Below, in pieces: positions 1 through 9,753 of a stretch of DNA of 64,000 nt. Under the pieces are notes generated by a model. That model was not told where the DNA came from, made no database searches, and worked only from the letters and a program-made list of their open reading frames with translations. The stretch is from Neovahlkampfia damariscottae. Lineage: Eukaryota; Heterolobosea; Selenaionea; Neovahlkampfiida; Neovahlkampfiidae. Positions within the stretch are counted from its first letter, which is position 1. Each line of letters starts with the position of its first letter. The DNA lies in contig JABLTG010000015.1 of the NCBI GenBank assembly GCA_016618085.1, positions 1 through 64,000 of the forward strand, in the 5' to 3' direction. The position numbers were made by a program, and so were the translations under genes.

Positions 1-1121
1 TATTCAGGAAATAACTGTGAACTGAACGTTTGCTTTGGAAAACCATCAAATGATCCTCAAGTTTGCTCTGCTCATGGTTCATGTACAAGTCCAAATGATT
101 GTACATGCACTTCTGGATACTCAGGACGACAATGTGAACTTGTAATTTGTAATGGAAAAAATTCATCAGATCCAAAAGTTTGTTCAGGACACGGTTCATG
201 TACTGGACCAGATACCTGTCAATGTAACACAGGGTACTCAGGTGTTTTATGTGACTTAAATGTTTGTTTTGGAATTGATTCATCAAGTCCACAAGATTGT
301 TCAGGACACGGTTCATGTACTGGACCAGATTCCTGTCAACGTAACACTGGTCACTCTGGAGCTAAATGTGAATTGAATATTTGCTTTGGTAAATCTTCAA
401 ATGATTCAATTGTATGTCTTTCAAGAGGTTCATGTACAAGTCCAGATACTTGCACATGTAACGCTGGATACTCAGGTGCTGGATGTGAATTAACTGTTGT
501 CATGGAAAAACTTCAGCAGATTCAGATGTTTGTTCAGGAAAAGGTCAATGTAACTCTCCAGACCAATGTACATGTAATGCTGGTTATACAGGAACAACAT
601 GTGAACATACAATCTGTTACGGAAAACAATCAGATGATACTCAAGTTTGTTCAGCTCATGGAACTTGCTCAGGACCAAATAATTGTGTTTGCTCAGCAGG
701 ATACACTGGAAACCAGTGCCAAACAGTTACCTGTTTCGGAAAAGGATCTACAGATTCAACTGTTTGTTCAGGTCAAGGTACATGTACTGGAGTCGATACT
801 TGTAGTTGTAAAAATGGATATACTGGAAATCAATGTGAAAATTCTCCTCCAACAATGTCACCTACTCCTTCGATGTCAAAAGCTCCAGAAATTACATGCT
901 ATGGTATAAAATCTACTGATTCTACTGTTTGTTCTGGAAAAGGCAGTTGCATATCTCAAGACACTTGTAAATGTAACGCTGGATATGGAGGTGATAAATG
1001 CGATGCAGAATATTGCTTTGGAAAACCAAAAACAGATCCTGCAGTTTGTTCTGGAAGTGCTTCAAGATTTTCAATTTCATTTCTTCTTTCTCTTTTCTTG
1101 TTTGTTGTAATCATGTTGTAA
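1..1121 (+). CDS. EGF-like repeat surface protein, 3' part, GPI-anchor-like C-terminus, one frameshift
   Basis: The frame is open from the window edge, so the 5' end is missing. It encodes about nine tandem EGF-like modules of about 39 residues each (pattern CxGxxSxxxxVCSGxGSC, then CxCxxGYxGxxC), the sort found in cell-surface adhesion proteins of free-living amoebae. A Pro/Ser/Thr linker near base 850 precedes the last complete module. The final module is cut short and followed by a hydrophobic tail ending FLFVVIML with nothing after it, which fits a GPI-attachment signal. The modules run in frame 1 up to about base 498. They then continue in another frame, because GTTGTCAT would need one more T to give the expected V-C-H. 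Module 4 has also lost one cysteine (CQRN where CQCN is expected, near 340). Function is inferred from architecture only. Confidence 0.8.
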
Positions 1122-1454
1122 TAAATCTTCTTTCTAAAAATTTTACTTTGATGTATTCAGCCTGTTCTTTCTATTCTTGGAGACTTTTTAATCTAATCCG
1201 GATGATTGCTGTTAAATAAAGTCCGAAAGGAGATGAGACCGTATAATATACCTCAAGATTTTCTTTCTGAATAACAAAAAAAAATGCTGTTTACAAGGCT
1301 ATTGGCTACAAGTTTTAGATAGTTTTATTCTGTTTTAATACAACACTGAAACTCATGTCCAAAACATGGACATGACCAAAAATGAGTGATAAATCTGAAA
1401 TTTTGGAGCCCTTTCTTTGTAATACTCTTTGAATTTAATATTTCTTTGACAATT
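1122..1454. other. Non-coding gap with a hairpin
   Basis: I see no convincing gene between the EGF-repeat stop codon and the lipase fragment. The stretch contains a perfect short inverted repeat (listed separately) and one ATTGG at about 1302. Confidence 0.5.
1353..1375. repeat. Perfect 8-bp inverted repeat (hairpin)
   Basis: TCATGTCC, a 7-base spacer, then GGACATGA form a perfect 8-bp stem. It sits between the EGF gene and a degraded hydrolase. It could be a transcript-end or protein-binding structure, or chance; nothing in the sequence decides this. Confidence 0.4.
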
Positions 1455-1737
1455 ATGTTGGTGAGTTTAGAAAAATCCGATTGGAAGAATTCGATGGTTG
1501 AGGTTGAAGTGAAAGAGGTGCATTTTTTTGTTTTAGTTCATGGAAACCACGGACAAAAAGAAGACTTTAATGAAATTGAAAAAGTTATCTCATCAATAGA
1601 AGAATACAAAACAATCACAGTAAAATATCAAAATAATAAAAAATTGGTTAAAATCAGAAGTCAATGACAATACTCATTTAGGAATAGAAGTAGGAGGTAA
1701 AAAATTAGCAAAAGAAGTACAATCAAAAGTCACTTGA
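1455..1737 (+). pseudogene. Fragment of a DUF676-type (ROG1/FAM135-like) serine hydrolase
   Basis: The first frame contains HFFVLVHGNHGQ, which resembles the strand-loop start of DUF676 alpha/beta hydrolases (FVLVHGxxG). It stops at 1667. The adjacent frame continues with NTHLGIEVGGKKLAKEV, resembling the family's GIxxxGxRLAxEV segment, and stops at 1737. The catalytic GHSLGG serine motif and the rest of the domain are absent. A single-base shift near 1640-1655 would join the two parts, but the missing C-terminal two thirds argues for a dead fragment. Confidence 0.55.
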
Positions 1738-1836
1738 AATTTTCAACGAATCCCTTCAAAAACAAATCAAAAAGATGGAACGGAAAACTAAATGATCCAA
1801 GTTATGAGTAGATCAGAAACCTAAATTAAATACAAT

Positions 1837-2020
1837 TTATTTTTTAGCTCTTTTGAAAACTTCAATTTCAGATACAGTAAAATTATAAGAACCAGCTAAA
1901 AAGTTTTTAGCTCCATTTTGACCATAAGTTTGACCTTCTATTTAAAAATAATTTGAATTTACCTGGACAAGTGAATGAATGTCCCAAATTTGAAAAATTT
2001 GAATTTCCTGTATTGACTAC
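1837..2020 (-). pseudogene. C-terminal end of a TLDc-like domain gene (two exons)
   Basis: Two minus-strand exons (2020-1963 and 1937-1837) join across a 25-base GT-AG intron. They encode a glycine-rich segment ending FTVSEIEVFKR-AKK, which matches the usual C-terminal end of TLDc domains (F.V.EIEVF). A splice acceptor precedes the first exon, but I find no upstream exons: the Q/N-rich gene lies where they should be. It may be a truncated relic, or less likely an alternative 3' end of the neighbouring gene. TLDc proteins are numerous in some amoebae. Confidence 0.45.
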
Positions 2021-2056
2021 CTAAATGAAACAAAATTGAATTTTTCAAAAATTTAT

Positions 2057-2725
2057 TTAAACATAACATCTTCCTTGACATCCCAAACAATCTGATTTGT
2101 AATGAATCTCAAGTTTATCACAAGGTCCAAAAGTACCTTGACCACCCTTTCCTTTACATAAATCACAGCTTTTTAATACTCCATTAACAAATCCTGAACC
2201 AAGACAACATGGACAGTCTCTTTTGTAATGCATGTCACCTTTTGGACAAGGTCCAAATGTACCTAAACATCCTTTAGCGTTACATTTTGGACATTTTTCT
2301 TGTTGTGGTTGATAGTTTTGTTGTTGGTTATTTTGTTGTTGATAATTTTGTTGTTGATTAAAACCCATGTTCATATTTTGTTGGTTCATGTTTTGATTAA
2401 AACCAATATTCATACCTTGTTGGTCAAATCCAACAGATACTTGAAATCCACCAATACCTTGGTTTTGTCCATAACCTTGGTTATAGTTTTGTTGTTGATT
2501 TTGACCATATCCCTGATTGAAGTTTTGTTGATTTTGGTTTTGACCGTATCCTTGGTTAAAGTTTTGTAATTGTTGATTTTGGTTTTGTCCATAACCTTGG
2601 TTATATTGTTGTTGGTTTTGACCATAACCTTGGTTAAAGTTTTGTAATTGTTGATTTTGGTTTTGGTTATAGCCTTGGTTATATTGTTGTTGGTTATTAT
2701 TTCCGTACCCTTGATTGAAACTCAT
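2057..2725 (-). CDS. Q/N-rich protein with C-terminal cysteine (zinc-ribbon-like) domain
   Basis: 222 residues from ATG 2725; a longer frame upstream lacks ATG. Residues 1-140 are low-complexity repeats of NQGYGQNQQQ type, prion-like in composition. Residues 145-222 hold paired cysteine motifs (CPKC, CPCC, CDLC, CLGC) with the phrase GTFGPC twice, resembling the zinc-binding central region of DnaJ proteins. This suggests a metal-binding adaptor with a phase-separating tail, but I do not recognise a named family. An ATTGG lies 46 bases upstream of the start. Intronless. Confidence 0.75.
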   Translation of the reverse strand: MSFNQGYGNNNQQQYNQGYNQNQNQQLQNFNQGYGQNQQQYNQGYGQNQNQQLQNFNQGYGQNQNQQNFNQGYGQNQQQNYNQGYGQNQGIGGFQVSVGFDQQGMNIGFNQNMNQQNMNMGFNQQQNYQQQNNQQQNYQPQQEKCPKCNAKGCLGTFGPCPKGDMHYKRDCPCCLGSGFVNGVLKSCDLCKGKGGQGTFGPCDKLEIHYKSDCLGCQGRCYV

Positions 2726-3042
2726 TTTGTTAAGTGTGGAAACGTAGATTTGGAAACTATTCCGAAATTTATTGGTCAATTTCCTTCTAATTTACTCTAT
2801 CATTGTCCAATGATGTTGTGAACGGAGAAAATATTGAGATTTGGATTTTCTTTTTTCTAAAAATAATTTGGAATCATCATATGTCTTCAAAGTGACAAAA
2901 CCTATGTGAGAACATGATTTAAAAGGTTGATTTTAGATGACAGGTAATCTTTTCAAATAGTGATCAATTTCTAATTCATGTACTTTGAATCACACTTTAA
3001 TTAACTCAGAATATTTCCTCCAATGACACAGTTTTTTCCAAA
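2726..3042. other. Divergent intergenic region
   Basis: No ORF with coding character. It contains ATTGG at 2771 (46 bases above the minus-strand start), CCAAT at about 2811, and CCAAT at 3020 (18 bases above the plus-strand start). It therefore probably carries both promoters. Confidence 0.5.
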
Positions 3043-4317
3043 ATGGGAAGAAAATCAACTGGATACAGTTCAAGCCATGACAAAAAATTAGAATTGATCA
3101 CAAAAGAAAGAATACAATTTGAAGAAATGGAAGATACAGAAAAAATAGAAATTCTGAAACGAAAAATTGAAGCAACTTCAAAAAAACAACTTAATGAAAC
3201 AAAATTAACAACTTTCTCAAAAAACTTGTGCATTGCAGAATCTTTGATAACAGCTTATTTAAATCCAGATTTTAAAAAAGTTCTTGATCATTTTAAAACA
3301 AGTTATGAAATTAAAACTCATCAATCTTTCTTGTCCAGTACAAACTCAATAGATCAACCTGAAGAAAATGTTTTTGAATTAAGTGATTCAAACGAAGATA
3401 TTGTTCAAGAAAAAGAGGAATTTCCTGTGGAAGAGTTCAAAACAAATCAAAGATTGAAAATTAAAATTATTCTGACTGAAAATTTGAGAACCATGAAACA
3501 GAAAACACTTCGACGATTAGCAGCTCCTTTTATTCATAAATTAGGTGTTGGAGATACAAATTTAGGACTTATTCATTCCGCCATTTCCATTGGACCTTGG
3601 TATCTGGTATTTTTTTTTTTTTTAACATTCGATAGGAATGGAACAATACTGAATTATGTGTTCCAAAAAAATTTTATTCAGGTTCTTCATTACTCGTTAT
3701 TGACATTAAACATTCATATGAAATGGTTGATATTGAAAAAATCATTGAAGTTTTGGCAGAAGTAATAACAAGATGGAACACACTTCATTCTTATGAGAAA
3801 TTACACAATAATTGTCAAACCTTCATTGATGATGTTTTAATGTCTTTAGATATAGAAACTGATTTAAAATTGGAAGGATATATAAAAAAATACATTCAAA
3901 ATTTGAGATTAACTGGTGAATGTCCAGTTGATTATCAAATACCGGAAATTATACAAGAAAAATGTGGATTTAAGGAAAATAAAATAACCTTTGAGACTCA
4001 TAAACAACTAGATGAGTTTTTAAATACAGTGTTGGAATATTACCCAACATTCCCAATTGAAGATCTTGGATATGATTTGTTAAAAGGATTTGATCGCGGT
4101 TTTTGGTTGCGTCATTATAAATCACCACTTTCTGAAGATTTTATTCCAGCACAGAATGAATATGCGAAATGTCTTTGTCCTTTTGACAATCCAAAAAATA
4201 CAAAAAGGTAATTTGTGACTGTTTATTAATTTTTCAAGTTTTTATGGCGATGATTGGTCTGAAGAAAAAAGTTTAATACAACTTGTTGAAGATGCAATTA
4301 AATCACCAAGGAAATGA
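3043..4317 (+). CDS. Protein with a papain-fold-like (NlpC/PPPDE/LRAT type) C-terminal domain
   Basis: Three exons (3043-3606, 3636-4207, 4239-4317) give 404 residues. The N-terminal 150 residues are charged and probably coiled-coil. The second half contains a histidine in GLIHSAISIGPW and, about 75 residues later, NNCQTFIDDV. This His then Asn-Cys order is characteristic of circularly permuted papain-fold hydrolases, as in PPPDE and LRAT proteins. If active, it would cleave amide or thioester bonds. The exact family is not certain. CCAAT lies 18 bases upstream of the ATG. Introns are 29 and 31 bases. Confidence 0.75.
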
Positions 4318-4356
4318 AAAATAAATTCTTATTCATTATTTTGTTAGATTTGAATT

Positions 4357-7300
4357 TTACGAAGATGAGATTTGATTGATAAATTGAAGCATTTGAATTG
4401 CTTTTTTATACTCAATTAAATCCTTTGTCAAACAATCAATGCATTGTTCCAAAATTGCTTTTGTATTATTGATGAATTTATGGTTCTAAAAAAAATTAAT
4501 GAAAAAGTGAAATTACAATTTCAATATCATGATTTGTGTCTGACATTTGATTTGAAATCCATTGAAACAATTGAACAGGCATATGACTTAATAAAGGAAG
4601 ATTTTTTTTGTCAGTGCTTAAATGTTGAAAAATCAAACCGAATCTTGATCTAGCAATTTCAACCATCATTTTACCAACTTTAATTTTATCTTTAACTTTC
4701 AAGAGAATAACAGAAGCATCTTGATCTTCATATTTTTGATATTTTTCTTTGATGTACATTATATGAACAAAATCTCTTGAAATATCAAAAGAATCACATA
4801 ATTTTAATGTTTGTTTCAATTCTAATTGTGATAATCTCACTAAATAATCCTTTCTTAATGATTTTTGATTTTGTTTTTCTTTCATTGTTTTCTTTGGAAC
4901 ATTTGGGAACAAATAATTCAATGATTCCATTGAAAATAATCGATAAAGATTGAATTTTGGATAAGATTGACATTCATAAATGATTTCAATAAAAGATAAA
5001 AGACTATACAATTCATTGAAAATGAAATCCAATTCTAGAACTTCTTTTTGTAATTTGATGATTTTTTTGGAATGCTCATCATCATTTATAACTTTGATTT
5101 CTGATGAACATTGTTTAAACAATTTAGTTAGATGTACAATTTTGAATTTTAAATTTTCATCTTTGTGATTGATTTGTGATTCCAAAAATATTAAATCTAA
5201 ACTTTTTGATGAAGAAATCAATTCTTTCAATTGTATTAAACAACAAGCTGATTTAACTGATTTGCTTAATTTATTAAAGTATTCAAGAGCATCTTCATAT
5301 TTTTCATTTTTGAAAGATATTGAAGAAGAATAGAAATTGATCAAATCATGTGAATTATTGCTCGGAAATTTCTGAATCAAAATTTCTAAATTGGTTTTTT
5401 TTCTTAAGTTTTCAATTCCAAATAATTCATAAATTTCAGTTTCTTTTCCGAATGTATTTAAACTCAATCCATTTTTAACAGAGTCTTTTAAATAAAATTG
5501 AAGTAAAAAAATTTCATTCAAACGAGAACTCATAGAATTGAAATTTTGAATCTAATAATAAATTGAAAAATAAAAATTAAAACCTCTTCTTTGCATAAAT
5601 TTATCAATAGGATTGAATTTGATGAATTCTTCGTTTCTTTACAGTATTTTGTAATTTTTGTGAAAATTCTATTTTTTGGGTCTTTTATCAATTCCATAAT
5701 GTCTAATATTAATTTTGGTGGAATTCTCAATAAAAGCTTGACAGGAATTGAAAGAAATGCTTCACAAAAAAGTTCCTAAAAAAAATCAATCAAAAAAGAA
5801 AATTACTTGTAAATCATTATTGGATAATTTCACAATTGAGCTAACAGTTTTGAATAAATCCATTTGACCAAATAGCATTGATTTAAAAAAGTATGAAGCA
5901 GTTTTTGTATTTTTTACTTTGATTTGTTCTTGAGTTATTTCAAATGATTGCAAAAATGAAAAAGCGTCGATTCTCTTCGGAAATGTTGGATTTGGCATAT
6001 CAAATTGATCAAATTGATTCACTAACTCTTTTGATATATAATTTGACCATTCATTCATCAATAAAGTTTCATTTAGTTCAAAATTATCATCTTCTAAATA
6101 TTGATATGATTCTAATAATTTAAAACGATTTTGAAGATATTGTGTGAAATAAGAAACTCTTGGACTAACAAAATCTGATGAAGAAGCTGATTTTGTGTAT
6201 TCAATTTGCATTTTACATGAAAATTGTGAATCTAACTTTTCCAATGCTAAGATGATATACTTTTCTGATTTTATCAATTGAAAATATTGTTTTGCATCAT
6301 CAATAGACTTATTGTCAACTCCTTTCAAAAATTTCTCATAAAAATGAACATCTGAGTTCACATCTTCTGACATTGTATCCAAAATATTCTCATATTCCGA
6401 TATTCTAATTAATGAACCATCTGAAGTAATCAAGATTGAATTTCCAGGTGGTGATATTTCATCTTGTTCAAATTCTTCACCAATTTGATCTGGTAATTGA
6501 ATCAAAACTGAATTATTCCAGAATTTCATTTGTTGTTCTCTTTTTAAAGTTGCAAGATTCCAAAATTCAATGATACCTTTCTTTGGAGCATAAATAACAA
6601 CAAACAACTTTTTTTCAGTCAACATCCAACTGACATTTGCATTTCGATATCCTTTAAAGATTTTCATTATGGTATGAGTCAACAAATCATAAATTATAAC
6701 TCTTCCAAGATTATCAGTTGTCAGTACAAATTTTAAAGTTGGATCAATTAAAATGGTTTTCATTTCACGTGGAGTGTCATCAATTTTCAAATTCAAAGAA
6801 ATGGGATTCGAATTTGGTATTTTTTCACTTTTTTTTTTTTCAATTTCTTCTTCTTCTTCACCACCCCAAATTAGATTTTTAGCAAATGAAAAAACAGCAC
6901 TTGAAACTTTTGAAGCAACTTTTGAGGCAATTTTGGAAGCACTGATAAAACTGTCTTGTCCTTCTTTACTTGTATACATTGCCAATGATGGTTGTAATCC
7001 AACTCCAATGATACAATCAACACTTTTAGATTTATAAAATTCTAAAACATTTGTTGATGTTTCTTTACTCCAAATTGCATCATTTATTTTTTCTTGACCA
7101 TTCAAATACCATTTCTTGTATGAAAAATTAGAAACATCATCCAAATCATCCAAATTCTTTTTTCTGATTAAAAAATCAATCAATGAAGTCCCATTTATTT
7201 TGATAAAAAACCTTGAGTAGATCACAAACAAATCATCTTTTGAGTTTTTAATTTTAACAACTGGAGCATTTGAAAAGATTTCTTCATGTAATTTTTGTCC

Positions 7301-7663
7301 TTTAAAATTAAAAATAAGAACATTTCCTTCTGAAGTTCCAATAAAAAAAAAATATTTTTCTTTGATTTTTTGTCTTGAATTATTTTCATTTGCTGAAAGA
7401 TTTAAAATTAAAGAACAGGTAATTTTTTCGAAATCTTGACATATATTTTTAATTTCTTCTATTTCTTGTTTTTCAGATGGATTCAGTGGGTCAAATTTGA
7501 CATAAATTAATTTTTTTTCGTGAGCAAACGAAATTAGTTTGGAATCTCTTGAGACAGCAATTGAACATTTTGTTAACCAATTTTCATCTTCATTTTCCTC
7601 TTCTTCAAAAATTCGTTTTTTAATCGAACTTGGAAAAAGAGCACAAAATTTGTTCAACTTCAT
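4357..7663 (-). CDS. RAB3GAP2: Rab3 GTPase-activating protein non-catalytic subunit
   Basis: Four exons (7663-5807, 5775-5584, 5551-4517, 4485-4357) with 31-32-base introns encode about 1070 residues. The N-terminal half is a beta-propeller-like domain with signatures of the RAB3GAP2 family: a WLTKC start, YKKWYLNG, a segment ASKVASKVSSAVF before the acidic loop, and LGRVIIYD followed by FKGYRNANVSW. The C-terminal half is helical. In animals this subunit works with RAB3GAP1 as GAP for Rab3 and GEF for Rab18, at ER and secretory membranes. It is divergent from the ADCK2-like gene across 75 bases that hold ATTGG 24 bases upstream of this start. Confidence 0.9.
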
Positions 7664-7738
7664 CGTTTTTTTTAAAAAAAGGAATGATTGGTTTAATAAA
7701 CTCCGACCAATTAATCAATTTCTTCGACTTTAACAAAA
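7664..7738. promoter_or_regulatory. Bidirectional promoter with opposed ATTGG and CCAAT boxes
   Basis: The whole gap between two divergent start codons is 75 bases. ATTGG (7687-7691) and CCAAT (7707-7711) face each other across 15 bases, each about 24-27 bases from the start codon it faces. The same pentamer occurs upstream of most genes here, so I infer it drives both genes. Confidence 0.6.
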
Positions 7739-9535
7739 ATGTTGAAGAAAGTGAAATTGAAGAGTTTAAAAAACTTGGCAAAAAAAAGTTTTTCCAGCTC
7801 AAGATGTTTAAAAAACTCAAAATTCACTCAAGAGATGTCATCGGATATAACTAAACCAAGTTTAATCAAAAGAACAAAAGAGTTTATCATACGACCACCT
7901 CCAATGCCATATAATTTTTATCGATTTGTTTTTTGGACAACAACTTTCGGTTTTTTTGGTTGGATTGTTTCTTTGTTGGTTGTTGGTTTCTATTTTCTTT
8001 TCAAATCAGTAACTGACAAAAGACAAGAGGAACAAGATTTAAAATTGTATGAAAAAGAGAAAGAAAAAATTAAAATTAGTGAAAATCATGAAGAAGACCA
8101 CAATTTAGACTTTTATGAAAATTTTAACATTTTTCACCGAATTTACAGATTTTTTTTGTTAACCTTAAGAATCTTTCAACTTGGTTTAATATTCAGTCCA
8201 AGTTTAATTTTATTTCCACTTTCTTATTTTTCAAATTTTTTATTCAAAAATGTTTTTTGTAAATATTTTGTTTTTGCTTTAAGCTCATCTGGAGCATGTT
8301 TTATTAAACTAGCTCAATGGATAGGTTCAAGAAGAGACTTATTTAATGATGATTTAATTGATGCTTGTTCTGAAATGCACTCAAATGCTCCGTCACATTC
8401 CTTTTCACAAACGAAAAAAATAATTGAATCAATCTATGGAGAAAAACTTGAAAATCTATTTGAATCATTCGTTGAAGAGCCAGTTGCTTCTGGTTCAATT
8501 GCTCAAATCCATATTGCGTCATTGAAAAATCAACCAGAAGAAAAGAAATGGTGCGTGATTAAAGTTAGACACCCAAATGTTGAAGATCATATTTATAGAG
8601 ATTTATACATTTTGAAGAAATGTGCAGTTGTGTTTGACTTTTTATTTCCTTCATTCTCATTTATCAATGTGATGGACATGGTTGAAACATTCTCCAAATC
8701 AATGAATTCACAAACAGATTTAAGAAATGAAGCGAGAAATTTATTAAAATTCAACCATAATTTTAGAAGATATGATATTGTATTTCCAAAACCGATTCCT
8801 GAATTTACTGTTCATTCTTCAGTTTTGGTTGAAACTTATGAAAGTGGAATTCTTCTGACAAAACAACTTCAAAATTTACAAGAATTATCAATGCATCAAA
8901 AAAATGAAATTGCACGTTTAGGAACAAGTTTATATCTAAAAATGATGTTAGTTGATAATTTTGTTCACGCAGATTTACATCCTGGAAATTTGTTGGTACG
9001 ATCATTGGACGAAACCAAATTGAATTTAGTAGTTTTGGATGCAGGATTAGTTTCTGAATTGAGTGAACAAGATAAAAAGAATTTCATTGATCTATTTGCA
9101 ACTGTGGTTGAAGGAAATGGTATTGCAGCAGCAGAATTAATGGTTAAAAGAGCTAGAAATTATGAACAATTAAAACTCAATCCAGAGAACATAAAGAACT
9201 TCACTTATCAAATGGCAATGATTATCAAAGATGTGAATGAAAAACCACTTCAAGAATTGGATGTTGGAAATATATTGAACCAAGTTTTGGAAATGGGAAA
9301 AAAATATGAAGTAGTGATTGAACCTAATTTTACGACATTAGTTCTTGGAACTATAGTGATTGAAGGATTGGGAAAAACTTTAAATTCCAATTTTGAATTC
9401 ATTAAAGCAGCAAGACCTTTTTTAATTCAAGATAAAAATATACGCGATGCTTATATCACATCACAATTGGTGCAATTGAAAAATAAAAAACTGTCAAAAA
9501 AAATCATGGAGTGGTTTGATTTGATGTTTGGTTAA
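7739..9535 (+). CDS. ADCK2: Mitochondrial ABC1/UbiB-family atypical kinase, ADCK2-like
   Basis: 598 residues, no introns. The basic, Ser/Lys-rich first 30 residues look like a mitochondrial targeting peptide, which supports the ATG at 7739. A transmembrane segment lies around residues 58-85. Family motifs follow: KLAQWIGSRRDLF (the KxGQ region), ASGSIAQIH (Ala-rich-loop equivalent), VIKVRHP (catalytic Lys), FVHADLHPGN, and LDAG in the DFG position. UbiB-family proteins support coenzyme Q biosynthesis and lipid homeostasis; ADCK2 is the animal form with a similar arrangement. Orthology to ADCK2 rather than another ADCK is inferred. Divergent from RAB3GAP2. Confidence 0.87.
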   Translation: MLKKVKLKSLKNLAKKSFSSSRCLKNSKFTQEMSSDITKPSLIKRTKEFIIRPPPMPYNFYRFVFWTTTFGFFGWIVSLLVVGFYFLFKSVTDKRQEEQDLKLYEKEKEKIKISENHEEDHNLDFYENFNIFHRIYRFFLLTLRIFQLGLIFSPSLILFPLSYFSNFLFKNVFCKYFVFALSSSGACFIKLAQWIGSRRDLFNDDLIDACSEMHSNAPSHSFSQTKKIIESIYGEKLENLFESFVEEPVASGSIAQIHIASLKNQPEEKKWCVIKVRHPNVEDHIYRDLYILKKCAVVFDFLFPSFSFINVMDMVETFSKSMNSQTDLRNEARNLLKFNHNFRRYDIVFPKPIPEFTVHSSVLVETYESGILLTKQLQNLQELSMHQKNEIARLGTSLYLKMMLVDNFVHADLHPGNLLVRSLDETKLNLVVLDAGLVSELSEQDKKNFIDLFATVVEGNGIAAAELMVKRARNYEQLKLNPENIKNFTYQMAMIIKDVNEKPLQELDVGNILNQVLEMGKKYEVVIEPNFTTLVLGTIVIEGLGKTLNSNFEFIKAARPFLIQDKNIRDAYITSQLVQLKNKKLSKKIMEWFDLMFG

Positions 9536-9753
9536 AAAATTAAACATTTGAACTGTTCAAAAGTTATATACTCAAACTGTTCATTCCTTTTTGCAATTTC
9601 TGTTGAGGAAAAATTTTCAGAACGATCATTTGTTGATTTTCCGGAATGACCAATGAACAGCTGAGACAAAATGAGTGTGGTCACACAAGTAGAAATACTC
9701 ATCACCTATTTTCAATGTAACAAACAATACATATTAAAGAAGTAGACTTAGGA

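Noticed and set aside
1215-1245. Hammerhead-like motif (CGAAA and GATGAG)
   Set aside because: The conserved blocks are only three bases apart and in an order that cannot form the three-helix junction.
9670-9745. Short ORF (24 codons) as first exon of the polytopic membrane protein
   Set aside because: The obvious splice joins give an immediate stop. It could be an upstream ORF, but there is no support for it being coding.
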